From assembly GCA_007130675.1 (NCBI GenBank), contig SLSB01000236.1, forward strand, positions 1 to 23,579: a DNA stretch of 23,579 nucleotides, read 5' to 3'. The stretch is from Candidatus Hydrogenedentota bacterium (GTDB taxonomy: Bacteria > Hydrogenedentota > Hydrogenedentia > Hydrogenedentales > SLHB01). Shown piece by piece: positions 1 to 8,927 of the stretch. The translations under genes and the position numbers were made by a program. How positions within the stretch are numbered: the first letter of the stretch is position 1; the number at the start of each line of letters is the position of its first letter. The notes beneath the pieces are model-generated. The model was given only the letters and a program-made list of their open reading frames with translations. It made no database searches and was not told where the DNA came from.

Positions 1-1438
1 GCCCACCATCGGATTTCCTTGAAACACGAAGTTCAGCGGCTGAACCGAAATCAAGCGATCCTCCAGGTGGAACAGCCCGGATATGTCCTTCACGTCGATG
101 CCCAACGGTTGCTGAACAACGGTGCCGCCGGAGACATTCAACGTGGCCCGCGCAACGTCGTCGTGAGAATCCCACGCCCCTGAGACATCCTGAAGCGTGG
201 CCATGATCGTTGGGAGCCCGTTGTCGTGTGGGGTATACGAGAGCGCCCCGCCCCCAGCGTTGGCCTGCGCGCTGATGCGGGGGGCTTCGAGATTACCGGC
301 GAGCGATAGCGTGACCCCGTAAGGTTCGGAAAGCTCGACATCAAGCGCGCCATGGTTCTGGATACGGCCGGTGACCGCCAAGTCAAGAATTTCAGCCAAA
401 GGGAGGCGCGAACTCTGGATGTGAAGGTCAAACTCCGGGGTTTTCTCCTCGAATGAGACAGTGCCCGTGAGTTTTCCAACGCCAATCTGCGCCGATTCCG
501 CCGAGGCCGAGTTCAGGGTCAGGAGATGCGAGATGGTGTTGTACGATGCCAGGATCTCGAGCGAGCCTGTAGCGGGCCCCAGGAAAGGGGGCTGGTCGCG
601 AATCGTAAGATTCTGGAAATCAGCCTCGAGCCAAACCATCAGGCTGTTGTCGGGGTAGGCCGCCACGCGGGCTTTCGGGCGTGCAGCGCCTGTCTCTACA
701 AAACGCTGTGAAGCAGGCAGAAACACGTTGACTTCTTCACTGCTGAGATGACCGGCCTCGAGCTTTGCTTCGAAGTCCAGCGGGGATGCGTACGAAAGAC
801 TGGTCTCGATGAGGTTTTCCGGACGGCCATTCAAGTGGCCCGACGCGCTGCCAAGAATGCGGTGCGAACCGGACAGCCGGTATACGTCGAAATCGAGGTT
901 CGTGATCGAGAGTTCCGTATCCCGCACGACGTTTTCAATCTCGAGGGTGCACCCGCGCCCAATCACCCGAAAAGCACCAACAGAAGCCAGCGGAAAAGGG
1001 GCCTGGGCGAGGAGAGTTTCCGGGCCGGTATTGAACCAGGTCTCCCCCGGGGGCCTCCGCAAGCGGAACACAGCGTGATCAAGCTCGATGCGGTCAATGT
1101 TGACCTCCCCGTAGAAAAGCCCAATGACATCGATGTAGACGTACGTATTGGGGACGCTGATGTTTACAGCTGGGCCGCCCTCGGGGTTCAGGGCAATGCG
1201 CAGATCGTCGATGCGAATGCCCCGCAGGCCCGCGGCGGTCACCGAATAAGCGTCCAGTCCAATGCCCAGGCGTGATTCAGCCGCCTCGAGGACACGCTGG
1301 CGCACGGATTCCAGGCGGTACTCGACAAACAGCGTGGCCGCCGCAAGCATGCCGCTGCACACGAGCAACGCCACCAGCCAGATACGGGTGTAACGGCCAG
1401 CGCGGGTGCTTCGGGTCCCCCAGTCTTTCGCTTGCTTT

Positions 1439-1443
<5 letters not shown>
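1..1443 (-). CDS. AsmA/TamB-like envelope protein, C-terminus cut by the window edge
   Basis: This minus-strand frame stays open from just after recA to the left edge, giving about 480 codons without a stop. The N-terminus is rich in Arg and Lys, followed by one hydrophobic segment (about residues 21-39, beginning IWLVALLVCSGMLAAATLF). The rest has the alternating polar/apolar, beta-rich pattern of AsmA/TamB/DUF748-type proteins, with phrases such as GLRGIRIDDLRIAL and GEVNIDRIELDHAVF. Such proteins sit in the inner membrane, span the periplasm and are linked to lipid transport to the outer membrane. No ATG, GTG or TTG lies between the upstream in-frame stop (about 1540) and the membrane segment. 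I placed the start at an ATT that overlaps the recA stop (ATTAG). GTG at 1374 or ATG at 1350 are alternatives but would cut into the signal-anchor. It is probably cotranscribed with recA. The family call is from overall pattern only. Confidence 0.72.
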
Positions 1444-2500
<1,057 letters not shown>

Positions 2501-2548
2501 GGCGTGCTCCTTCGGGTTTACCTGAACATTTTTTCACCTTCCTTGCGT

Positions 2549-2577
2549 ATCTTGCCACAATAGCGGAGGCTTGTCAA
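2549..2577 (-). promoter_or_regulatory. Promoter of recA (sigma70-like)
   Basis: On the minus strand a perfect TTGACA (2577-2572) is followed after 17 bases by CAAGAT (2554-2549). Transcription would start near 2542, leaving a leader of about 42 bases before the recA ATG. The -10 box is only a half match to consensus. Confidence 0.6.
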
Positions 2578-2682
2578 GGGGCAAACCGGAATGGGTCATC
2601 ATAACGCTTTTGGCCGCGAAGTCCAAACTGCAATTCCCCCGCCATAATTCGCCCGCTATCAATGTGGCGCCCTTGCCGCGAG

Positions 2683-2710
2683 TTGGATTCTGAAAGTATG
2701 GCCCTATGAT
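2683..2710 (+). promoter_or_regulatory. Promoter of the SLC13-type permease gene
   Basis: TTGGAT (2683-2688), a 16-base spacer and TATGAT (2705-2710) form a good sigma70-like promoter facing away from recA. The expected start is near 2717, about 105 bases before the permease ATG. Together with the recA promoter it accounts for the 322-base divergent intergenic region, in which I see nothing else clear. Confidence 0.55.
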
Positions 2711-2822
2711 AGAATGCCGCGAGGCGATGCCGCAGGTTTTCTTGTACACCCGCCTTCTGATGTAATGCGCGGTGGGTGGCTCAGGTCTTTGCGTAAGCAA
2801 ATGGGCGGTTGGAAACGCAAGC

Positions 2823-4628
2823 ATGGACAAGTATTTCGTGTTCGGTGTGCTTGGCGCAACGCTGGTGCTGTTCGTCTGGAACCGGTGGCGCTACGACATT
2901 GTGGCGCTTGTTGCTTTGCTTGTTGTTGCTGTTGCGGGTCTCGTCCCTCCGGACGAAGTGTTTAAGGGTCTGGGCCATCCGGCCGTGGTTACGGTGGCTG
3001 CCGTCCTGGTCCTTAGCCGCGGGTTGCTGGATGCGGGCGTCGTAGACACCGTGGCGCGCCGATTGACACGGGTGGGCGATCGGCCTGTTCTTCAAGTGGC
3101 GGCACTTACGGGGCTCGTTGCCCTGTCTTCGGGGTTCATGAACAATGTCGGCGCACTGGCCTTGTTTATGCCTGTGGCGGTCTGGATGTCGCGACAGAGC
3201 GGCCGATCGCCTTCATTCCTTTTGATGCCGCTTGCCTTCGGTTCGTTGTTGGGTGGCACGCTCACCCTGATCGGAACGCCGGCAAACATCATCATCTCGA
3301 CCTATCGCAACCAGTCGGAAGCCTTGGCCTTCGGCATGTTTGATTTCCTGCCTGTCGGTGCAGGACTCACCTTGACCGGTCTCGTGTTCATAACCCTTGT
3401 CGGTTGGCGCCTCACGCCGCAGCGCGAGAAACCCGATTCACCCGAGGACTTATTCGAAATCGAAGGCTACCTGACAGAACTCCGCGTGCCCGAAGGCTGC
3501 AAATTCGCGGGGCGCACGCTACGCGCTTTGACTGGAGCCGTCCAGGAAGATGCCGACATCGTGATCATCGGCCTCGTGCATGCGGGAGACCGCATCGAAA
3601 TGCCGTCCATGTACCGCATCCTGCGCGAGGACGATATGCTGCTGATCGAGGCCGACTCGGAAAGCTTGAAGACAGTGCTTGATACGACCGGTCTCGAATT
3701 GGCTGCCAAAGCCGATAAGGATGCCGAGGATGAGGAGAATCAGGACAAGAAGAACTCGAAGCAGAAAGAGCTTAACCTTGCGGAAGCCATTGTCTCGCCC
3801 GATTCACCTCTCGTCGGTCGCAGCGCGGCGACGCTCGATCTGCGTAAGCGCAACAATGTCAACGTTCTTGCGGTGGCCCGCCAAGGACACCGCCTCAAGC
3901 AACGGCTAAGCAAGATTCGTTTCGTTGCCGGGGATATTCTGCTTGTACAAGGGGATGAAGACTCGCTGCAATCCGGCCTGAAAGACCTCGGGTGCTTGCC
4001 CCTTGCATCTCGCGGCCTGACCATTGGCAAACCACGCAAGGTGCTTCTTGCGGTCGGCATTTTTGGCGTTGCGCTGGCGCTGACGGCGTTCGAAATAATT
4101 CCCGCGTCGATGGCCTTAGCTGCCGCCGCGGTTGTCATGGTACTCGTCGGACTCATTGCCCCGGGTAACGTGTACAAGAGCATCGACATGCCCGTTATCA
4201 TCCTGTTGGCCGCCATGTTGCCCATCGGCCAGGCCATGGAAAACACCGGCGGCTCAAGACTGATAGCAGACGGTCTATTGACCCTGAGCCGTTCAGCGCC
4301 CCCCGCCGTGACGATTATCATTCTGATGGGCGCGACCATGCTGCTCTCCAACATCGTCAATAATGCGGCCGCGGCAGTCCTTGCCGCCCCTGTCGCAATT
4401 GATATTGCCCAAGGGATGGACGCCTCGGCTGACCCGTTTCTGATGGCGGTGGCTGTTGGCGCTTCGTGCGCGTTTCTCACGCCGATCGGCCATCAATCCA
4501 ACACTCTGGTCATGGCGCCCGGCGGATATAAGTTCGGGGACTACTGGCGAATGGGGCTTCCTCTGTCCATAGTCGTGGTTGCAACGTCTGTTCCGCTTAT
4601 CCTGTGGTTTTGGCCGTTGCGGCAATAG
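2823..4628 (+). CDS. SLC13/DASS-type permease with two RCK_C (TrkA-C) domains
   Basis: A 601-residue inner-membrane transporter built as two hydrophobic halves (about residues 1-195 and 405-600) around a soluble middle. The first half has NNVG (108-111) and GTPANI (151-156); the second repeats this as SNIVNNAAAA (509-518) and GHQSNTLV (556-563). Such paired Asn/Thr motifs bind sodium and the anion substrate in the divalent-anion symporter family. The middle holds two TrkA-C-like domains (about 215-290 and 320-395), each ending in a DxLLI/DILLV strand (DDMLLIEAD, GDILLVQGD), separated by a charged linker rich in Asp, Glu and Lys (about 297-316). Substrates of related proteins include sulfate and di- or tricarboxylates; the sequence does not decide. 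I chose the ATG beginning MDKYFVFGVLG; an upstream GTG at 2772 would add 17 residues that do not look like the family N-terminus. Confidence 0.9.
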   Translation: MDKYFVFGVLGATLVLFVWNRWRYDIVALVALLVVAVAGLVPPDEVFKGLGHPAVVTVAAVLVLSRGLLDAGVVDTVARRLTRVGDRPVLQVAALTGLVALSSGFMNNVGALALFMPVAVWMSRQSGRSPSFLLMPLAFGSLLGGTLTLIGTPANIIISTYRNQSEALAFGMFDFLPVGAGLTLTGLVFITLVGWRLTPQREKPDSPEDLFEIEGYLTELRVPEGCKFAGRTLRALTGAVQEDADIVIIGLVHAGDRIEMPSMYRILREDDMLLIEADSESLKTVLDTTGLELAAKADKDAEDEENQDKKNSKQKELNLAEAIVSPDSPLVGRSAATLDLRKRNNVNVLAVARQGHRLKQRLSKIRFVAGDILLVQGDEDSLQSGLKDLGCLPLASRGLTIGKPRKVLLAVGIFGVALALTAFEIIPASMALAAAAVVMVLVGLIAPGNVYKSIDMPVIILLAAMLPIGQAMENTGGSRLIADGLLTLSRSAPPAVTIIILMGATMLLSNIVNNAAAAVLAAPVAIDIAQGMDASADPFLMAVAVGASCAFLTPIGHQSNTLVMAPGGYKFGDYWRMGLPLSIVVVATSVPLILWFWPLRQ

Positions 4629-4640
4629 GGCCGCCTGCAT

Positions 4641-4856
4641 GTGGGGCTATCCAGCAAATGTGTTGCCGTTAGAGCCCGCGTGCTGTCGGCGCGCGGGAAG
4701 TTGAAGAAGAGGGGTATCCCGCGAAGGCACTTCTCTTCCGGTGCGCACTCGATTGTCGGTTACTTGATGCTGATTCTGGGCTTCGGTATGATGGGCGCGT
4801 TGGCGTGGGGCAAATACAGACTAGACGAGGGTGAGGGGCATGGGCCTATTGTATGA
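4641..4856 (+). CDS. Possible small single-pass membrane protein (doubtful)
   Basis: This 71-codon frame starts at GTG just after the permease stop. It has a basic first half (KLKKRGIPRRH), one convincing hydrophobic segment (VGYLMLILGFGMMGALAWG, about residues 39-57) and a short charged tail. Its end overlaps the start of the methyltransferase gene by 17 bases in another frame, which would allow translational coupling. Against it, no Shine-Dalgarno sequence precedes the GTG, and I recognise no family. It may be chance in a 210-base intergenic region. Confidence 0.3.
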   Translation: MGLSSKCVAVRARVLSARGKLKKRGIPRRHFSSGAHSIVGYLMLILGFGMMGALAWGKYRLDEGEGHGPIV

Positions 4857-5445
4857 CGGGGATTCTGGCCAGAACCCTTTGGGGTTCTTCAAGCAGTTTC
4901 TCGCGCATCCCAAGGAAGTGGGGGCGTTTGCGGCGAGTTCCAAGTATTTGGCAGATACCGTGACGGAGGTGGCGGGTGTTCCCGAGGCCGAGACGGTTGT
5001 TGAATTTGGCGCGGGCACAGGCACCATCACGCAAGTGCTGCAAAAAAAACTCCGGGAAGACGCCCTGTTTTTTGCGCTCGAGATCAACCCGGAATTTGTC
5101 GAGGCGTTCCGGAACTGCCTGCCGGGCCTCGAGATCGTCGAAGGGTCGGCCGAGGATACGCCTCGATTTTTGCGTGAGCGCGGCCGGGAGACGTGCGACA
5201 GCATCGTCTCGGGACTTCCCTGGGCGGCGTTCGACGAACCTCTTCAAGACCGGCTGCTCGGCGCCGCGCTGGATTCGCTGCGGCCGGGGGGGAAGTTCGC
5301 CACATACATGTACATCAGCAGCGTCGTGCTGCCTTCGGGGCGGCGATTCAAGAAAAAGCTCGAAAGCCGTTTCTCGAAAGCGGGAAGATCGCGCGTGTGC
5401 TGGAAGAATTTGCCACCGGCCATCGTGTATTGGGCTGAAAAGTAG
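4840..5445 (+). CDS. SAM-dependent methyltransferase, phospholipid N-methyltransferase-like
   Basis: A 201-residue class I methyltransferase. SAM-binding motif I is VVEFGAGTGTIT (53-64), and the acidic residue expected to bind the ribose is in FFALEINPEF (E81). SGLPWAAF (124-131) and the ending LPPAIVYWAEK match the COG3963 type, which resembles both rRNA adenine dimethylases and the PmtA enzymes that methylate phosphatidylethanolamine. The N-terminus (FFKQFLAHPKEVGAFAASS) is also typical of that group. The ATG at 4840 is preferred because CGAGG lies nine bases upstream; a GTG at 4831 would add three residues. The real substrate could be a lipid or another small amine. About 100 bases separate it from the next operon, including a 5-bp GC hairpin (5513-5527) with no T-run. 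Confidence 0.82.
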   Translation: MGLLYDGDSGQNPLGFFKQFLAHPKEVGAFAASSKYLADTVTEVAGVPEAETVVEFGAGTGTITQVLQKKLREDALFFALEINPEFVEAFRNCLPGLEIVEGSAEDTPRFLRERGRETCDSIVSGLPWAAFDEPLQDRLLGAALDSLRPGGKFATYMYISSVVLPSGRRFKKKLESRFSKAGRSRVCWKNLPPAIVYWAEK

Positions 5446-5547
5446 GCCATAGGCGATACGTTTCGAGTTTTCGGCAAGGGGCAACCGTCTCGCCGCACGT
5501 TTTCTCACGTAAGCCCGCGTGACGGGCCCCCAGTTCAGGAGAAGGCC

Positions 5548-6195
5548 ATGGGCAAGAAAGTGTTGATGGTGTGGGGCGGGTGGGACGGCCACGAGCCGAA
5601 GCAGTGTGTCGAAAAGGTCGCACCGGTCCTCGAAGCTGCCGGATGCGATGTCGAGGTCTGCGATTCGATGGACATATACACCGACGCGCAGAAAATGAAC
5701 ACGCTCGACCTCGTAGTGCCATGCTGGACCATGGGTGAGATCACCTCCGAGCAGGAGCAGGGGTTGCTCGATGCGGTCAGCGGCGGTGTGGGCATTGCAG
5801 GATGGCACGGCGGATTGTGCGACTCGTTTCGCAATAATACGGCCTACCAGTTCATGACCGGCGGGCAGTGGGTCGAGCATCCCGGCGGCATTGTCGACTA
5901 TACGGTGAACATCACACGGCCGGATGACCCGATTGTGGCAGGTTTGGGCGATTTCTCGATGCACTCGGAGTGCTATTACCTGCATGTCGACCCCTCGAAC
6001 GAAGTGCTCGCTACCACCACCTTCTCGGGGGAGGTGTATCCATGGATCGCGGGCTGCGTGATGCCGGCAGTCTGGAAACGCCGGTATGGCTCGGGCCGCG
6101 TATTCTACAGCTCGCTCGGCCATGTGGCGGCCGATTTCGATGTGCCTGAAGTAATAGAGATCACAAAGCGCGGGTGCCTCTGGGCGGCGCGCTGA
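5548..6195 (+). CDS. ThuA-like domain protein
   Basis: A 215-residue cytoplasmic protein of the ThuA family, which has a class I glutamine-amidotransferase-like fold. Typical stretches are the opening KKVLMVWGGWDGHEP, GIAGWHGG (82-89), MHSECYYLHVDP (138-149) and PAVWKRRYGSGRVFYSSLGH (173-192). In rhizobia ThuA works with the dehydrogenase ThuB on 3-keto-disaccharides formed from trehalose and related sugars. Here too the next gene, 11 bases downstream, is a Gfo/Idh/MocA dehydrogenase, so a shared oxidised-sugar route is likely. AGGAG precedes the ATG at good spacing. It is the first gene of a three-gene operon ending with an alpha-L-fucosidase. Family assignment is strong; the substrate is inferred. 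Confidence 0.88.
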   Translation: MGKKVLMVWGGWDGHEPKQCVEKVAPVLEAAGCDVEVCDSMDIYTDAQKMNTLDLVVPCWTMGEITSEQEQGLLDAVSGGVGIAGWHGGLCDSFRNNTAYQFMTGGQWVEHPGGIVDYTVNITRPDDPIVAGLGDFSMHSECYYLHVDPSNEVLATTTFSGEVYPWIAGCVMPAVWKRRYGSGRVFYSSLGHVAADFDVPEVIEITKRGCLWAAR

Positions 6196-6206
6196 AGGAG
6201 ACGGCC

Positions 6207-7310
6207 ATGGAACCGGTACGGGTAGGTCTCATCGGGTGCGGCAATATCTCGGGCATCTATTTCAAGAATGGCCGCGTGTTCAACAGCACCGAAATCGTGG
6301 CGTGCGCAGACATCGTGGCCGAGCGCGCACAGGCCAGCGCCGAGGAGTTTGCGATCCCCAAGGCATGCACGGTAGACGACCTGCTTGCTGACCCCGATAT
6401 CGAGCTGGTGTTGAATCTTACCATCCCCAAAGCGCACGGGCCGCTCGGAATCGCTACGCTCGAAGCGGGCAAATCCCTGTATACCGAAAAACCGCTGGCG
6501 GTCACGCGCGAAGAAGGCAAGCGCATGGTGGGATTGGCGAAGGAAAAAGGCGTATTGCTGGGCGCCGCGCCCGACACCTTCTTGGGCGCAGGTCTGCAAA
6601 CCTGCCGCAAGCTGCTCGACGACGGATGGATCGGCGAGCCGGTAGCCGCCACGGCGTTCATGCAGTGCCACGGCCACGAAAACTGGCATCCCGACCCCGA
6701 TTTCTACTACCAGCCCGGGGGCGGTCCGATGTTCGACATGGGGCCCTATTACCTCACCGCGCTGGTTTCGCTTATCGGACCGGTCGCTCGTGTGGCCGGT
6801 TTGGCACGAAAGGCGTTTCCCGAGCGCCTGATCACAAGTGAGCCCCATTACGGCGAGACCATCCGCGTGAACACCGCGACGCATATCGCGGGCACAATGG
6901 ATTTCTCGTGCGGGGCGGTGGCCACGATGGTCATGAGCTTTGACGTGTGGGGCCATCATCTGCCCTGCCTCGAGATCCACGGGACCGAAGGGTCGCTGAG
7001 CGTGCCCGATCCCAACGGTTTCGGCGGGGTGGTGCAGGTGTGCCGGCCGCGGACCCGCGAATGGGAAACGGTGCCGCTGACCCACCAGTATGCCGAGAAT
7101 GCGCGAGGCATAGGCCCGGCGGACATGGCCGCCGCATGGCGCACGGGCCGGCGGCACCGCGCGAACGAAGCCTTGGCCTACCATGTGCTCGATGTGATGC
7201 ACGCCTTTCAGGACTCGAGCGATACCAGCGCGTTTGTGGACGTCGAGAGCACCTGCGAGCGCCCGGCGCCGCTGCCGATGAACCCTTGTCCGGGCGAGAT
7301 AGACGAATAG
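6207..7310 (+). CDS. Gfo/Idh/MocA family dehydrogenase (ThuB-like position)
   Basis: A 367-residue NAD(P)-dependent sugar or inositol dehydrogenase. The Rossmann motif is GLIGCGNIS (7-15); the nicotinamide-side motif YTEKPLAV spans 92-99 with Lys95; the C-terminal domain carries GGGPMFDMGPYY (171-182), where family members usually place a catalytic Asp and His. Here Asp177 is kept and the usual histidine position is Tyr181, as in many members. There is no signal peptide, so it acts in the cytoplasm. The start is the ATG preceded by AAGGAG, the Shine-Dalgarno beginning right after the thuA-like stop; an upstream ATG at 6174 lacks one. It probably oxidises a glycoside hydroxyl to a keto group for the ThuA-like partner. 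The exact sugar cannot be read from the sequence. Confidence 0.9.
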   Translation: MEPVRVGLIGCGNISGIYFKNGRVFNSTEIVACADIVAERAQASAEEFAIPKACTVDDLLADPDIELVLNLTIPKAHGPLGIATLEAGKSLYTEKPLAVTREEGKRMVGLAKEKGVLLGAAPDTFLGAGLQTCRKLLDDGWIGEPVAATAFMQCHGHENWHPDPDFYYQPGGGPMFDMGPYYLTALVSLIGPVARVAGLARKAFPERLITSEPHYGETIRVNTATHIAGTMDFSCGAVATMVMSFDVWGHHLPCLEIHGTEGSLSVPDPNGFGGVVQVCRPRTREWETVPLTHQYAENARGIGPADMAAAWRTGRRHRANEALAYHVLDVMHAFQDSSDTSAFVDVESTCERPAPLPMNPCPGEIDE

Positions 7311-7356
7311 ACGCTGCCGCATAGCTGAGTTTCGCAACGTTAGAAGGGAGCAAACG

Positions 7357-8727
7357 ATGCCTTCTTGGCCCAAGAGTCTTTCGTTCTGCCTCACGCTGCT
7401 GTGCGTTACCGGTCACGCATGGGCCGGGGCGGTGATCACCGGTCCGAGTCCCGCGGGTGGAGCGTATGCTCCCTCGAGCGAGAACTTGCGGGCACGCGAG
7501 TGGTTCCAGGATGCCAAGTTCGGCATGTTTGTCGTGTGGGGTGTCTACAGCACGCTCGGGCGCGGCGAATGGGTCATGCACAACGAAAGCATTCCCATCG
7601 ACGAATACGAGAAACTGCCGTCGCAGTTCAATCCCACCAGTTTCGATCCCGATGCCTGGTGCCGCATCGCCAAGAGCGCGGGCATGCGGTACATCACCTT
7701 TACGGCAAAGCATCACGACGGATTTCTCATGTATGACTCGAAACTCAGCGACTGGAACGTAGTCGAACGCACCCCCTTGGGCAGGGATGTGCTGGCCGAA
7801 CTCGCCGATGCATGCCGCCGCCACGGACTTGGCCTGTTCGTCTACTACTCGCTTCTCGACTGGCATCATCCCGACTATTTCCCACGCGGCAGAACCGGCC
7901 GGAGAACCGGCCGCCCGGATTCGGGAGAATGGACCCGCTACCTGGATTATATGGACGGACAATTGACCGAACTCCTCACCAATTACGGGCCGGTCACCGG
8001 CGTGTGGTTCGATGGGTGGTGGGACAAGCCCGACGCTGACTGGCGCCTGTCGCAAACCTACGGAATTATCCATCGGCTGCAGCCTGCCGCGCTTATCGGA
8101 AACAACCATCACGTGAGGCCTTTTCCCGGCGAGGATTTTCAGATGTTCGAGCGGGGGATGCCCGGTGACGCACCCTTCAGCCAGATAGACTATGTCTCGC
8201 AATTGCCGCTCGAGACCTGCGAGACCATCAACAAGAGCTGGGGATACACCGCCGAGGATACCGACCACAAGAGCCCGCGCGAATTGTTGCAAATGTTGAT
8301 TCGTGCGGCCGGGCATAACGCCAATCTGTTGCTCAATGCGTGCATCACACCCGATGGGGCCATTCAGGAGGAACACGCGCAGCGGCTCGCCGTGATGGGT
8401 AGATGGCTCGAACAATACGGCGAGACCATCTTTGGCACCCGGGGCGGTCCCGTGCCGCCGCAAAGCTGGGGCGTGACCACCGAGCGCGACGGCACCGTGT
8501 ATGCGCATGTGCTCAACACCACCGACGAAGTCATTGCACTCCCAGATTTTGGCAGCGACATCGAAAGTATTTCGCTGCTCAATGGCGAGGATATCGCATA
8601 CGTCCCCTCACCAATCGGAACGCTTATCCTGCTGCCAACCGAAAACCGCGACCCCGTCAGCACCATCGTCGTGATCGAGACGCTCCCGCGGGTTGGCCTC
8701 GAGATCGGCGGGAGCGGGCTGCGGTAG
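7357..8727 (+). CDS. Secreted alpha-L-fucosidase, glycoside hydrolase family 29
   Basis: A 456-residue enzyme that releases L-fucose from glycans or glycoconjugates. A Sec signal peptide (about residues 1-23, ending GHAWA) points to the periplasm or cell surface. GH29 landmarks are WFQDAKFGMFVVWG near the mature N-terminus, the sugar-binding TAKHHDGF (116-123), the nucleophile region GVWFDGWW (Asp219), and TCETINKSWGY (288-298). Glu265 in FERGMPG is a candidate acid/base, but this residue varies across the family. The C-terminal beta-sandwich is short (from about 370). AAGGGAG precedes the ATG. The 46-base gap to the dehydrogenase gene suggests one operon, and a terminator follows eleven bases after the stop. 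GH29 includes enzymes with other activities, so fucose is probable rather than proven. Confidence 0.9.
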   Translation: MPSWPKSLSFCLTLLCVTGHAWAGAVITGPSPAGGAYAPSSENLRAREWFQDAKFGMFVVWGVYSTLGRGEWVMHNESIPIDEYEKLPSQFNPTSFDPDAWCRIAKSAGMRYITFTAKHHDGFLMYDSKLSDWNVVERTPLGRDVLAELADACRRHGLGLFVYYSLLDWHHPDYFPRGRTGRRTGRPDSGEWTRYLDYMDGQLTELLTNYGPVTGVWFDGWWDKPDADWRLSQTYGIIHRLQPAALIGNNHHVRPFPGEDFQMFERGMPGDAPFSQIDYVSQLPLETCETINKSWGYTAEDTDHKSPRELLQMLIRAAGHNANLLLNACITPDGAIQEEHAQRLAVMGRWLEQYGETIFGTRGGPVPPQSWGVTTERDGTVYAHVLNTTDEVIALPDFGSDIESISLLNGEDIAYVPSPIGTLILLPTENRDPVSTIVVIETLPRVGLEIGGSGLR

Positions 8728-8737
8728 CACGTCTGCA

Positions 8738-8759
8738 ATACCCGTCTTGGGTATGTTTT
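8738..8759 (+). terminator. Rho-independent terminator after the fucosidase gene
   Basis: ATACCC (8738-8743) pairs with GGGTAT (8749-8754) across a 5-base loop, followed by GTTTT. It begins eleven bases after the fucosidase stop. The stem is short but position and T-run fit. Confidence 0.6.
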
Positions 8760-8927
8760 CCGGCTGTCATATCCACAAGTGGCTACAGGTTTCGCCAGCT
8801 TTCATGCGGCAATCTCGGCGCATGAATGTGTTTGAATGTTTGCGGCTGGCAGTCCTCTTTTTTCTCCCCGGTTTCGATGTTCCGGGTTTCTGACTGCGCC
8901 ATCTTGATGATCGGGCCAACGCCCCTG

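Noticed and set aside
748..1275. 175-codon plus-strand open frame
   Set aside because: It lies antisense to the AsmA/TamB-like gene, whose frame shows consistent protein character; the plus-strand product has no family pattern or Shine-Dalgarno sequence.
2501..2548. LexA operator in the recA leader
   Set aside because: GAAC occurs near 2524 but without the matching half-site; neither the enterobacterial nor the Gram-positive form of the box is present.
5513..5527. GC hairpin between the methyltransferase and ThuA-like genes
   Set aside because: A 5-bp stem followed by C residues, so no intrinsic terminator; reported only in the methyltransferase entry.
4846..8508. Three long minus-strand open frames opposite the methyltransferase, ThuA, dehydrogenase and fucosidase genes
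   Set aside because: All are antisense to well recognised genes and show low-complexity Arg, His and Ala-rich composition typical of shadow frames.
8863..8894. Second terminator-like hairpin (CCCGG and CCGGG)
   Set aside because: A 5-bp stem with a 10-base loop and an interrupted T-run is too weak to call.
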